Part shown: positions 1-11,218 of the stretch, piece after piece
Position numbering within the stretch: position 1 is the stretch's first letter
How the letters are laid out: each line of letters starts with the position of its first letter
From: Alopecurus myosuroides
Lineage: Eukaryota > Streptophyta > Magnoliopsida > Poales > Poaceae
NCBI GenBank assembly: GCA_028641055.1
Contig: CM054061.1
Location: 117,477,712-117,541,711 of the forward strand
Reading direction: 5' to 3'
DNA: 64,000 bases
Translations under genes and position numbers: made by a program
The notes under the pieces: generated by a model
What the model was told of the DNA's origin: nothing
The model's database searches: none
Seen by the model: only the letters and a program-made list of their open reading frames with translations

Positions 1-704
1 TCTCCGAGTAGGTACAGTACAAATAGTAACGCTACCGAGTAGCCCCTTGCCCCTCTCCGAGTAGAGCTAGGTCAAGGACTTAGGGTTTCTAGGGTTTCCA
101 GTGAGAGCGTTCGTGAGCATATGAGCCTGCCTCGCGCAGGAGGCGGCGGGGCACCTTATATACATGGTGCCCAGCCGGATACGTCCAAATCCTAGACAAG
201 TGTCGACATAGTGTCCACACTGTCCTTTCTCCGAGTACCCGCTGACAGCTTTGGTCGTTGGTCTTGGCTGCTTCTGTAAAGTCGTTGGGCAAAACTAGGG
301 GACAGACTGGTATCACTGTACCTAGTCACAGAGTAGGCCCCCCTTATCCTGCCACCGACTGCTTCCATGCTGTCACTGTCAGGCAGGCCGTCCCCACGTG
401 AACAGTAGTTCGAATGCTGCCAAGTACGGGCCCAGGATACGCGGGATCCTGTGTCAGAACGGCTCCTTTGACTTCCTGCCCGAGTAGTTTCCCGCCAAAT
501 GTTCCCGCCAATTGTACTCGGGCCAAACCTTCTACTCGACATGGTAGAAACTGACTGATATCTCCTTCTGGCCATCTTGAGGTGAGACCGGGTAGCAGTC
601 GACCGGGTAGCGAGTACCCGGTAGTCGGCTACTCGGCCAAACCTCTCTTCCGTACGCGGCCTTTACCACCTGTCTTTACCCTACTCGGGGGTAACCCCCC
701 GACA
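1..704 (-). repeat. Start of an LTR (minus strand), continues off the left edge
   Basis: Read on the minus strand the segment begins at 704 with TGTCGGGGGGTTAC, a TG-start typical of LTRs, and abuts element A inside its gag region. A minus-strand TATA motif lies at 164-154, followed by a leader with the AAACCCTAG motif common in plant 5' UTRs, so 704 to about 165 would be U3. The motif CCGAGTAG or its complement occurs at least six times. The other LTR end and the coding region are outside the window. The five bases after the boundary, ATGAA (705-709), are the expected target duplication but its partner is not visible. The family is not assigned. Confidence 0.6.
154..164 (-). promoter_or_regulatory. 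TATA box of the left-edge LTR
   Basis: The minus strand reads TGTATATAAGG, about 540 bases inside the LTR start and upstream of a C-rich leader. This fits an LTR promoter directing transcription leftwards. Confidence 0.5.
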
Positions 705-2050
705 ATGAATTTGATAATTATGTTGTTAAGCAAGATAATTTTAATATGAGAATGCAAAATCATCTAATGGAAAACTCTAGAGCTATTGATAATTTGCATG
801 GTATTATTGAGAGAACCTCTAATGATGTTAAAATGCTTTTAAAACATTTCCATATGGTTCAAACTAAAATTGATCAACTTACTAAAGTGCAAAAAGATTT
901 GCTAGCTAATGCTTCTAGAGAAAAACATGTTTATGAATAATTACTAGAAGTGTTGTTTCTAACCAGGATCCCTTGTATCCTGAAGGACATCCTAAAAGAA
1001 TTGAACAAGATTCTCAACAACCTAAAAAAATAGTACTTCTTCTATGAAAAAGAAGAAAAAACATAAAACCGTTATAGAATCTCCCGAACCTGCTAAAGAT
1101 CCTAATAGTGTATCTATCTCTGATGCTGAAACTGAAAGTGGTAATGATAAGAGTGATGCTTCTGATAAAGAAGAAACTGAAGTTGAACCTGAAAAGCAAA
1201 CTAAAACTGCAAAGTATACCAAGGAGGATTTCATTGCTAATAAAAATGGTAATGAGAGAGAATCTTGGGTACACAAATCAATGCCTTTTCCTAATAAGAA
1301 ACATAAATCAAAGTAGGAAGAACATTATAATAAGTTCTGTGATAGGATGAAACCTTTGTTTTTGCAAATTCCTTTTACTGATGTTATTAAATTGCCTCCT
1401 TATTCTAAATATATGAAATATATTGTCTCTAACAAAAGGAAAATTCCATATGAGGAGATTTCCACTATGCTCGCTAATTACACTTTTAATGGTAAGGTCC
1501 CAAAGAAGCTTGGAGATCCTCGTATACCCACTATTCCATGTTCTATTAAAAATAATTATGTTAGAACTGCTTTATGTGATCTAGGAGCAAGAGTTAGTGT
1601 TATGCCTTTTTCTCTCTATAAGAGACTCTCTCTAGAAAACTGATACCAACTGATATATCTTTGCAAATGGCTGATAAATCTACTCCTATTCCTGTTGGTA
1701 TATGTGAGAATGTTCCTGCTCAAGTGGCTACTAGTTGTTTGATATTAACTGACTTTTTTGTGTTGGAAATGCATGAAGATGATAATATGTCTATTATTCT
1801 TGGGAGACCTTTTCTTAACACTACAGGGGCTATTATTGATTGCAATCAAGGAAAAGTAAATTTTAATGTTAATGATAAAGAGCACACAGTTTATTTTCCC
1901 AAGAAGATTGATAGAAAATATGGTCTAAATTCAATTGAAAATATTGAGACCATTAATATTGGAGAATTCTATTGTCCCATTCCAATGCCACAAAAAGAAT
2001 ATGAAATTTTAATGATTGGGAGTATGTATATCAAGGTTGAGGTAACATAA
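705..2050 (+). pseudogene. Gag C-terminus and retroviral-type aspartic protease of element A (broken)
   Basis: The frame opens at the boundary and gives the gag tail up to a TAA at 938-940, where element B still reads a continuous RTRSG segment. A lysine- and glutamate-rich linker follows (1044-1316), stopped by TAG at 1314. The protease part has ALCDLGARVSVMPFSLYKRL at about 1570-1630, where DLGA replaces the usual DTGA of retropepsins, and IILGRPFLNT near 1795. The DLGA form is also seen in B (DLGA), C (DIGA) and E (DLGS), so it is typical of these elements rather than a mutation in one copy. A frameshift near 1640 separates the two protease halves. The enzyme would process the gag polyprotein; here it cannot be made whole. 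Confidence 0.8.
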
Positions 2051-2159
2051 TCATTTAGTGAAAAGCAAATTTTCTTCATATAATTTTTTTTTTGGTAACA
2101 AGACTTGATCAACCTTGTTAACAAAGTGATTTTCAATGAAGAAAATTATGCTTTGACTA

Positions 2160-2335
2160 TGTTTTCACCTTTCCCATTATGTTTTCACCATATTTTCACC
2201 ATGCTAATTTAGTATAATTATGTTTTCACCTTCCACAATCTTGGTTTCATCATGTTTTCACCTTGTTTACTGTTGTTACTCATGTTTTCACCACCCACAT
2301 TTACGTTTTCACTATGTTTCCTTATGTTTCCACTG
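2160..2335 (+). repeat. Cluster of ATGTTTTCACC motifs
   Basis: About seven imperfect copies of ATGTTTTCACC, irregularly spaced, lie between the protease and the next frame. Element B has the complementary cluster (GTGAAAACAT) at about 41890-42160 in the same relative place, so it is an ancestral element feature. Confidence 0.65.
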
Positions 2336-2991
2336 GCCATTTCCCTATTGGAGTGTCTTAGAACCTCTATAGCTTTGGTTTTGGTTTTGTTTTCCATCAT
2401 TCTATATTTGTTTTCCTGGTTTTCAATCATTTGTCAAATTCTGGAAATTGCTCAAAAATAGAGTTTCTCTAAAAATTCTAGAAGAACTATATTAAATTTC
2501 TACGAGGTAGACAAGCACCTGGGGCACCCCAGGGGGACCCACCATGCATGCACACCACCAGGTGGCGCGGGCAGCCCCCAGGGCACGCCAACACATGGTG
2601 TGGGGCCCCTTTGGCCCTCCACTTGCTCTCCTCCCTGCCAAACACTCCACTCTCTCACCCAGACTCGAAAGAATTCCTGGAACCCGAGCTCTTGCTGTTC
2701 GTCTTCGCGATTTTCTCGATCTCCTTGATCAGCCATCTTTGTTGCTGAAATTTGGAGCATTTGCTCTCCAGTATGTGACTCCTCCGATTATCCAAGTAGA
2801 ATTTTGTTTAGTGGAGTATTTCTTGAGTATTATGGTACTGTAGGTGACAGGTTATGTGAGTTTGCATGCTTGATCTGTGTGAAAATAAATTAGTTTTGAT
2901 GCATGTATAGCCCTCTTACAAGTCTTTATGGTAGTTTCTATCATATAGGTGCTTGAAATCCATTTTTATGATGCTTGTTAAAAATTTCAGA

Positions 2992-3883
2992 AATGTTGTA
3001 CAATGTACACCAACTTGACCAGCATGAGTTGGAGGTGCATGAGGTAATGCAAGTATACCGAGAAGAAGGAGTATTCCCATCCATTTATCCAAGCCATGAA
3101 TTTATGCATACTGCATGAAGTTTGCAAGATTTCCAAACCCTTCTCTCTAATGCAGGATTAGAACATTTAATTGAGGGTAAACCTACCCAACACATAAAAC
3201 TAACTATGTCTGTGGTGCATGATTTTCGTTTCAGCTGGTCCTCGCCTAACCCCATGGTTCATTACAAAATTTATAATAAAGCTGTCAACTTGCCTTTCGA
3301 TGATTTTTGTGCTGCTATTAAGGTGCCATAGTGGGGATCACATGAGAGGATAAGAGGTAAGCCCAAACCACTGATGGAATTATATAAAGAACTTTGCCAA
3401 GCGAGAAGCTTCTCAGAACAGAGTGGTAAAATTCGAAACATTCAACTCCCATCTATTCGATATTTTGCCTATTTTATTGCCAAGTGTGTGCTTGCTAGAA
3501 AAACTGCAAACAGGTTATCTGTGTTTGATCTAGCTTTTATCTCAGCCGCTTTGAAGCATGATAGGTCTTATAATTTTGGTGCTTTAATTTCTTTATGTCT
3601 CGCTGCTAAACGCGAGAAGGGCGGAATTTGTGGAGGTCTCATTTCCTCTCGTTTACTAGCTTTGCATGGTGTGGAGCCACACCCATTAGACTTTCAGTTT
3701 CCCGTAGAGAGGCTTGATCTTAATTCCATGATACAACAAAATTTTGTTTCCTCCTGTGCTAACTTGAACAATTTATCCTGTGAAATAACTTTTTCCAAGA
3801 AATCAAGGTGGAGAGTAACTAAATCTGATAGAGTAGTCAATTTGCTTGCACCTCTTTTGCTTAACCTTAATGTTAGGGAATGA
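2992..3883 (+). pseudogene. Athila ORF1-like protein of element A (broken)
   Basis: The frame begins with ATG at 2992, hits TGA near 3117, and resumes in another frame from 3122 to 3883 with a TAG at 3329-3331 where element B reads tryptophan (VPEWGS). The remaining sequence aligns along its length with the 295-residue minus-strand frame of B at 40402-41289, including the shared block LARKTA and a GGxxGGLISSRLLALHG-like stretch. It resembles the plant Athila ORF-1 family in the pattern of aromatic and glycine-rich blocks. No catalytic motif is recognised. It lies where pol would be expected, so pol has been lost or replaced. Confidence 0.6.
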
Positions 3884-4126
3884 TGGTCACTATCAGAGAG
3901 TGAATTTGATGCATACATTGAGGAGCATCCCCAGCATGTAGAGGATGCTGGAGAGGGGGACGAAAATGATTTCGTCGAGCCCTTCGACACATCGAAATTT
4001 CCATACCAGCACCCTGGTTATGACTATGCGCCTGCTGCTTCATCTTCTTCATGAGCGGCTAAGTACGACAATGCTAGGGATGACCCACCAGCGTGGGGTT
4101 ACTACCCGCGTCATGATTGATCTCCA

Positions 4127-4157
4127 CTTAGGACAAAAGCCTAAGCTTGGGGGGAGG
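4127..4157 (+). promoter_or_regulatory. Hairpin plus internal polypurine tract (element A)
   Basis: CTTAGG (4127-4132) can pair with CCTAAG (4140-4145), directly followed by AAGCTTGGGGGGAGG. The equivalent in B (40137-40155) has a perfect 7-bp stem. The tract resembles the true polypurine tract before the LTR (AAGCTTGAGGGG, 6085-6096) but is about 2 kb upstream of it. Confidence 0.5.
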
Positions 4158-6084
4158 AATGCCGACATCACACTCATTTACATATCATGTTTCTGTCGGT
4201 TCTTTGTATATCCATGTTTTCGTTTCTTTCACTTCTTATTGTTTTTATCGTTTTGTTCTTGCTCTCCAAAATGCAAAAAGACCAAAAATATTTCTGTTGT
4301 CTCTCTTTATTTGCTTCTTTAGTTTCTTTTGTTGGTTTGCTTTACTGTCTAGTTTTGGTTTAATATTCAAAAATCCAATTTTTTTTTGCTTTGTTTGCTT
4401 GTTTCCTTCTGTTCTTGTTTTAAATTTGAAAACCCAAAATATTGGATGGTCTTCTTTGGTTTTGTAAAGTTTGCTGCATAGTTTAATAGTCCTCCATGAC
4501 TCCATTGGATCTTGGTTATCATTCGATCCACACAAGTGAAGAGCAATAATGACGATTTATGATAATTCAAGTTATGGTGAGAGGCTGGTATGAACTCTAT
4601 TTGTTTTCATTTTTGTACATATACTCATCCATGTGGACATGCTTATTTTGTTCGTGTAAGGCGTATGTTATTTAATGAATGCTTAGTAGTTCCTAGTCTC
4701 TCATGATTAGTTTCACCTTACTAATATTAGATAGCATGTCGTATAAATGTTTGCTTGCATTGTTTTATTCATAGAAGGATATGAGATTGTGGTATCTTCC
4801 TGTGAATGTTTCACTTGAATTGACTTGGCACATGCTCACACATGCATAAGACTGAAAACAAAAAGTCAATTAAGCCTCGATGACTTATTTTGCCTCAGAG
4901 TATTTGTATTACTTTTATGCCCCTGTTAATTTTGTTCTGTCGCAAGTATGATTATGACAGCGGTTGCTCCCTTGATTGTCGTTCCTAGTCTATTGCTAGC
5001 CTTCACTTGTACTGAGTATGAGCTCTACTCGTGCATCCAACTCCCAAAAACCAAAGTTTTCCAAATGTGTCCACCATACCTACCTATATGTGGTATTTCA
5101 CCACCACTCCAAGTAAATTTTCATGTGCTACCTTTAAAACCTTCAAAATACTTCTCATTTTGTGACATTGTTTTAGCTCATGAGGAAGTAGTAGTTGGGT
5201 TTGTTATCTTCCATACTAATTGAGTACCCCAACGTGCATGCTTCATCTGCTCGTCATTAATTTTGCAAAGAGCTGGTTAGACCATTATAACATCAAAAGC
5301 TAAATAAATAAATAGGCACTCCTCCATGGTATGAGATTTTTGGCAGACACCCGAGGATTCAGTTAGCCATGGTTTGCGAAAGCAAGGTGGGAAGGAGTGT
5401 CATACTGTATAAAGAGCATCCTATAAATTCTTAATATATATAACTCGGAACCGCTCTCAACTTGTTTAGTATGGAAGATAACAAGAACTCTGTTACCATT
5501 CGTTGAGATGAACAATCACCTCCCAAAAACCATTTTACTTCTGTTTTTAATAAAATAAAAAAGCTCTAGCACATGTTAATCCCTGCTTCCCTCTGCGAAG
5601 GGCCTTTCTTTTACTTTTATGTTGAGTCTTCATCTTCTAACTTTATTCACCTTCTTGAGAGCATAACTGTCATTCTTAGTATAATGTGCTTGTCCCAGAA
5701 CATGGTTGATTGTGGTATAACTTTGATGCTTGTATATTTGATATATTTACATCGATTCTTCACTTGAACCTCAGAGGTGCCCTGGCATTTATGTTTTTCT
5801 CCATTATTAAGGGAAAGCAAGATGCCACTTTACCATAACTAATTATGAACATTGCAATCCTACAGATTGATATATTTTATGTTCCATATTATTAGTGTGT
5901 TGGTATCTCTTCATGGTTTGGATAACTATTAGGTGACTTTATTTGCATACTTCTTATTATGAATTGCCTAAGCACTTGATCATATAATGAGAATATTTAC
6001 ATCATATGAAAAAAATGTGTTCGTAAAAGTTCTTTTATCACACTCAGTTGTTAACTAAATTGCTTGAGGACAAGTAATAAACTA
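4158..6084 (+). other. Non-coding 3' spacer of element A
   Basis: T-rich, A-rich and mixed sequence with no long frame. It matches the spacer of B on the other strand (about 38155-40130) and part of F (about 46800-47600), and so belongs to the element rather than being host DNA. Confidence 0.6.
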
Positions 6085-6098
6085 AGCTTGAGGGGAGT

Positions 6099-6221
6099 TG
6101 ATATGTTCAAAACGTATCTACTTTTTCGAACACTTTTGTTGTTATTTTCTTCTAAAATTGTGAGTCCTTATTTTACCCGAAGACCCTCGAAGCCAGAAGA
6201 AGAGCCGGATGGGGGGAAAGG
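6099..6221 (+). repeat. 3' LTR of element A, first part
   Basis: It begins TGATATGTTCAAAACG right after a polypurine tract, matching the LTR starts of B (TGATACGTCG) and C (TGATACGTCC). It is interrupted at 6222 by element D; AAAGG (6217-6221) is the left target duplication. Confidence 0.85.
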
Positions 6222-7065
6222 TGTAACATCCCAAGTATGAAAACACCCCTAGAATGTTTGTTTCTTGCTTTAATTAAAGTTTTGCATCATCTCATCATGC
6301 TCATTGCCTTGTTTGCATTTGTTTTGCATTGTTATTTCTGTTGTTATGCATCTGTTTCAAATTGCTATCTATTTCAAATTCAAACCAATTTCTAAAGCAA
6401 TTTGTTCATACTTGTTATGTTACAATACTTCAAATAAAAAGTTCAAATAAAAACAACCAATTGTTTCCAATTAATCCATAGGTTCAAACCATTAAATTAT
6501 GGCTTTTAATAAATTAATTAATCCAAACTTAATTCAATTGGTCTTTCAAATTCAAATCAAAAACATTCAAACATGTACCCAATTTCAACTTATGAAAATC
6601 AGCAAAATAACCCTAATCATTTGTTCTATTTAACCAATAGGGTCCATCCTATTAAAAATGTTGCTTTTAATAATAATCAATTAATAAGCACTTCTTTCAA
6701 ATATTGAATTAAATCACAAACAGTAATTTAAATTTGAATTTTTGCAAAACCAAAGTTAACATTTGGTTGTGTTTGACCTAAATAGCACACCCAAATTTTT
6801 ATAAATTTTTTATTAACTCCAAACCTATCCTTTTCTTCCATTTCCTATTTCTGCAAAAAAAAATATCAAAACCAAAAATAGAAAAAAAAAACGAGGGGGA
6901 GAGGCAGTGGGCTCAGCCAGCGCGAGCCAGCCCACCACTTACCTCCCGCGCGGCCCGCGTACCGCTTCGCACCTCCTCCTCCTTCGTCTAATCGTACGGC
7001 GGCACATCCGGGGTGCCACGGCGGCAGCGACACCACCCCGACGGCCAGCAGCGCCTCTGCCCCCC

Positions 7066-7072
7066 TATAAAG
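7066..7072 (+). promoter_or_regulatory. TATA box of the 5' LTR of D
   Basis: CCCCCTATAAAGC in a GC-rich context, about 155 bases upstream of an ATG in a strong plant initiation context (GCCGCCATGG). The 3' LTR copy is at about 17516-17523. It implies U3 is about 870 bases and the remaining 3.6 kb of the LTR is transcribed. Confidence 0.65.
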
Positions 7073-7222
7073 CTAGCCCTAGGCCGCGCCGCAGCCCTAG
7101 CCTAGCTACTCCATCTTCCCTCGAGCTCGCGCCGCCGTTTCCCTCTCCCTCTCGCCGGATTTCCCTCCCTCTGCAACTCACCGGAGAGCGCCGTTTCTGA
7201 ATCCTCGTCGACCACCGCCGCC

Positions 7223-10200
7223 ATGGACCTCCTCCACCCTAGCTAGCCACAGGAACCGTACCAGCGTATCTCCCTCTCCCTCGATGACACTTCCCCGACG
7301 CCATCTGCTTCCCGGATCGACGCCGCGGTCCTCGACGTCGCCGGCAGCCGCGCTACCTCGGGCCTCTGCAGCGACTACATCGCCGGTGAGCTCGCCGTGC
7401 TTCCATCTCCCCCTCTCTGCTTGCGCGAGCACCAACGCACAACACCGCACACCCCCAGCACAGCAGCAGAGCATCACAACCACAGCACGCCTCCGTTCGC
7501 CGCCGTCGTTGTTCTCTGACAGAGTTCAGTTAGCGAGCGCGCGTTTGAGTTTCAGTTAACCTAACTGAACTACAACCTAGCTGCAGCCCCTTACCTGACA
7601 AGATCCGCTCGCTCACCCCAGTGGCAACGCCACAGCGCGCGCACTGGAGAGGCCAGGGTTCGATCCCTGGCTCTCGCACGGGAGAAAACCCATCTTTTTT
7701 TTCACGCAGTGCTGACAGGGTGGCCCCCCATGTCAGCCACTCTGTTGCCACGCAAGCACACGCTGGCCCAGGGCCCATCTGGCAGTGCCTTGGGCTAGCT
7801 AACTGTGCGGTATCAAATGTTTTCCACCTTTTCTGTTTTCACAAACAAGTCCTTTTAATTACAGAATGGCCCCTGAAACTAAAAAGCTAATAACTTTTAT
7901 TTTATAATTCCAAATAACAAAAATAAAATATGTGCACTGCCCCAAATTCAATTATCTACCTATTTATAACATTTGTTTTCTGTTTTGAATTTTCCAAATG
8001 CATTTCAAATTTGAATTCAAACAATTCATTTGTAATTTGATAAAATCCATAACTAATTCATACTAAATCCAAATAATGCAAATAAAATATGTTTTCCATG
8101 CTATTTCAAACCACCTATTCAAATATAAATTTTGTTTCATGGTTTGAATAATTAAAATTTCTTAAATATTTTAAACCTTGTTTAAATCATTTAAATTTGC
8201 TAAATTCATAACTTGCTCAAATTAAATTATTTTTGAACATGTAAAATATGTTTTCAAACTAGAAAATTATAAACTTTTCTAATATGAACTTGAATTTATG
8301 TTTGGAACAAATAAAATTCAAATAATTCTCAAACTTGTTTTAAATTCATTTAAAATTTGTTTAATCTTGTTTAAGTCATAATAAATTCATCCTAACTCCT
8401 TTTTCAATATTTGAAACATGTAATCCAACTAGAATTTTGTATTCTTTTCAAATATGAATTTTGTTATTTGTTTTGAACACTTTAAATTGGTTAAAACAAC
8501 AACTATTTGTGTAATTCCTTTAAGGAACCAAAAATTCCCTAACTTAATACATAAATTTCTAAATTGGTAAACCTTATTTCCAATTGGTTCTATTGTTGTT
8601 ATTTTGTTGTTTTCCTCATCCATGCATCATACTAATTCACTTTCACCTGTTGGTTAATTGGAAAACAATTGTTTCAACAAAAATTCATGGACCTTTTCCA
8701 TATGCAATCCAATTGCATATGGGTCCATTTAAATTGTGTTACCATGTTAACTAGTTTAAGTTTGGTGCATCCATTAACTTGACATGCATCATCCCATGAT
8801 TGTGCACTATGCCATGATATTGATTGTTTATCTTTCCGCATTGTTTGTTTGCTTCTTCTCGGATAGACGACGACGTTGAGGCAGACGATACTTACGACAC
8901 CCCTTCTGAGGATCTAGCTCAGTACCAGGCTGCTGAGTTTGCAGGCAAGTTATCACTCACATGAACCACTGTGTTCCTTTCAACATTGGTTACCGATACT
9001 TTCCGTTGTCTATTTATGCTAGCCATATGTATCGTTGCTTCTGTTACGAACCTATCACATGAATCCCTTAACCCTGATATTGCCTCACCTCCACTCCTAC
9101 ACCCCCATTGTTCGAGCCAGTGTCTTACTAGCATGCTTAGGTTGTTTTGCTCGAGTCTGTTACCCGTTACTTTCTGTTACTATATATTTCTACTATGTTC
9201 CGGGGCTCGATATTAACCAATCAACCTGTTAATAATATGCTGATAAGGCACCGGCAGGAGGCCCTGTGTGGTTTTGAGGCCTGCTAGTGTCGACCCTAAT
9301 AGGAAAAGGGTCTTGTCTACTGATCCATGATGAGCGCACTATCCGCATGTGGGAAGTGTGTATGGGCGCCCCCCTCAATTTGATTCGATTCACATCTCGT
9401 CCAAATCGCCTCATTTAGTTCGTGTTTTCTATTTGCCGCATGCATGTTTTTGCGAGCCCAGCGCAGGGTGGAACTTTTGTAGTCGGCATATAGGGGGACA
9501 CGTTCTTAGAGTGCTATGAGGGTCCCCTTTCTTCGGGGCTCGATTAGCTGTGCGCCCAAGGTGCTTTGGGCTTGATGCGAAGAAGAGTTGAGTTGTGTTG
9601 AGTGCCCCGCTTGGTGGGAGGCATCCCATCTGGGGGGTTATTCTTACGTGTACGGCCAAATTGGTGCACCCCTGCAGGGATAAATCTTCTCGAGAAGCCG
9701 TGTTTTCCGCGGTTATGGTTAACTTGGTGAAAGTACTGGCTAACAAGTACTCAGAACAACTTACACCTACTTAATGTTACCTGACTAGTAATAGGCTGAT
9801 TGACACAATAATTTGATCCATTATTCATTAATCCAACCGTGTGAGTTATCCTCGGATTGCTTCTTTGGATAAGGGGCGAGGTCCAGGATGGGTTTGTTTG
9901 GTGGTTAGTTATAGTTGGTTACGATACGATATCTTATCTTCTTTCTGTTAGCCGGAAGTGGTAGAATCTCTGTAGTTGGTTAGCGCAGCCAGTTGCAGCA
10001 TCTTTTATATCCCCTTTCTTCCGTTGAACCCAAGGCATCTGTGCTTGGTGTTGACGGGCTACACTTTGGTGAACTGTGAGTCTTGCTTGCCAGTACGTTT
10101 ATGTACTGACCCCTTTGGGGCTGTGGTTTCCGCAGACTACGCTTACGAGGATCCAGGTGACGGCTACTACGTGGAGTTTGACGAGGCTGCTGACGAGTAG
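7223..10200 (+). pseudogene. Candidate three-exon acidic reading frame inside the 5' LTR of D
   Basis: Exon 1 is 7223-7385 (ATG in GCCGCCATGG, ends CGCCG before GTGAGC). Exon 2 is 8867-8944, preceded by a pyrimidine-rich tract ending GGATAG and followed by GCAAGT, a good GC-type donor. Exon 3 is 10136-10200, after TTTCCGCAG, ending in TAG. All three junctions keep one frame (phase 1 twice), giving 102 codons with a very acidic C-terminal half, including DDDVEADDTYDTPSEDL and DYAYEDPGDGYYVEF. The only break is a TAG at 7244-7246, the eighth codon, present in both LTRs. No known domain is recognised. Splicing is inferred from sequence only. It could instead be a spliced leader whose ATG starts a seven-codon upstream frame. 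Confidence 0.4.
7611..7681 (+). repeat. tRNA-like module in the LTR of D
   Basis: CCAGGGTTCGATCCCTGG forms a T-arm-like hairpin with a perfect B-box (GGTTCGATCC), preceded by a GTGGCAACGCCAC stretch that can fold like an A-box or D-arm region. It resembles the head of a tRNA-derived SINE. A second copy lies at about 18062-18132. No intact tRNA cloverleaf or anticodon can be assigned. Confidence 0.35.
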
Positions 10201-10457
10201 ATAGCGGACCCGGGCAGGATCCGAGACATCGTGGATGGGCTCCGTCTTTCTTTCAGTTCCCGGCTTCTTAAGCCTATTTGGATTTGTCTGTACTCAGACC
10301 CTTGAATGCTTCCGCTGAGATGTAATGATGTTATGTTGGGACATGTGTCCTCTGGATGATTGTATTTGCTATCTCTGCTCTAGTGAGAGCAATTTGCAAC
10401 TTATTTCAATCTTTTGTGTCTTAGAGATATGTTGTGCTATCATTCTGTTACAAGCCG

Positions 10458-10494
10458 TTGACGTACCATGTGTGTATGGTATGAAGTACGTCAA
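10458..10494 (+). other. Strong hairpin near the end of the LTR of D
   Basis: TTGACGTAC (10458-10466) is perfectly complementary to GTACGTCAA (10486-10494), with an inner CCAT/ATGG pairing. The same structure occurs in the 3' LTR near 20909-20945. Role unknown; RNA packaging or 3' end formation are possible. Confidence 0.45.
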
Positions 10495-10674
10495 TGGTAG
10501 TGTCCTGATTTCTATGGGATAGTTTACGTCGACGCTGAACAGATAGGGGTTGGTTGTCACACATACGTGTGTTGGCCTACTCGTAAGAGGACGCGGTGCC
10601 GGTAAGCCCCGTAATCCAATCTATTACTGTTCAACGGAACGACGAGTATCCTTTAGAAGTCCGGGTGCGACAAA

Positions 10675-10688
10675 TGGTATCAGAGTCG
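10675..10688 (+). promoter_or_regulatory. Primer binding site of element D
   Basis: TGGTATCAGAGTCG begins two bases after the LTR end. It matches the initiator methionine tRNA 3' end pattern (TGGTATCAGAG) used by many plant LTR retrotransposons to prime minus-strand DNA synthesis. Confidence 0.9.
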
Positions 10689-10882
10689 TCTGCCTGTAGG
10701 ATCCCTTTTACTGGTCGCAGTTTGAGTCTAGAAACTATTTTGTAGCTATATAGGAAAAATGAAACGTGAGAGTAGGAATTCTGCCATTTTTCTTCTTTCC
10801 CCACCCACCCACCCTTTTCTGGTAAGGAAGTGCAACGTTGTTTTCCCTTCTCACCTAAACTTTCAAGTTAGGATTTCACGAA

Positions 10883-11050
10883 TCCTGGTTTCTCTAGGAT
10901 AGTTATATCTACTAGTCTATAGGAATGGAGGTGGTTGTGACATGATTTATCATGTTGCCTACTCACGATTGAGAATGGAGGCGTGTAAGCCCCGGAAGCA
11001 AATCCTCTATCCCTTAAGCAGTAGATATTGATCCTTTAGAAGCCCGGATG
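10883..11050 (+). repeat. Diverged copy of the LTR end within the leader of D
   Basis: About 168 bases align with the last 170 bases of the LTR (10503-10672), sharing TCCTG(A/G)TTTCT, GGATAGTT, GGTTGT, CCTACTC, GTAAGCCCCG and ATCCTTTAGAAG blocks in the same order. The copy lies about 200 bases after the primer binding site. Confidence 0.6.
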
Positions 11051-11218
11051 GGTTTTTCCGTAGTACCTCAGGAGTTTTTGGTCTCGTGTTTCCCGATGTT
11101 GCTTCAATATCCTGTCCTGTTCTTTTCAACATCCTTATCGTCCGTTGAAACCTTGTTGTTGCTTTCCACTCCAGTTCTTCTACCGGCGTCTAATCAAAAC
11201 TTCCCCAATCATCTGCAG

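Larger units (their letters stand above)
6222..10672 (+). repeat. 5' LTR of element D
   Basis: Boundaries are set by the match to the 3' LTR and by the primer binding site. Blocks in order: AT-rich 6230-6890, a GC-rich promoter and leader 6900-7640, a tRNA-like module about 7611-7681, a very AT-rich stretch 7900-8800, and a mixed GC region to the end with several hairpins. The reading frame described at 7223-10200 lies within it. Confidence 0.93.

Noticed and set aside
7621..7890. 89-codon frame present in both D LTRs
   Set aside because: It covers the tRNA-like module and is only duplicated because LTRs are duplicated; no independent coding evidence.
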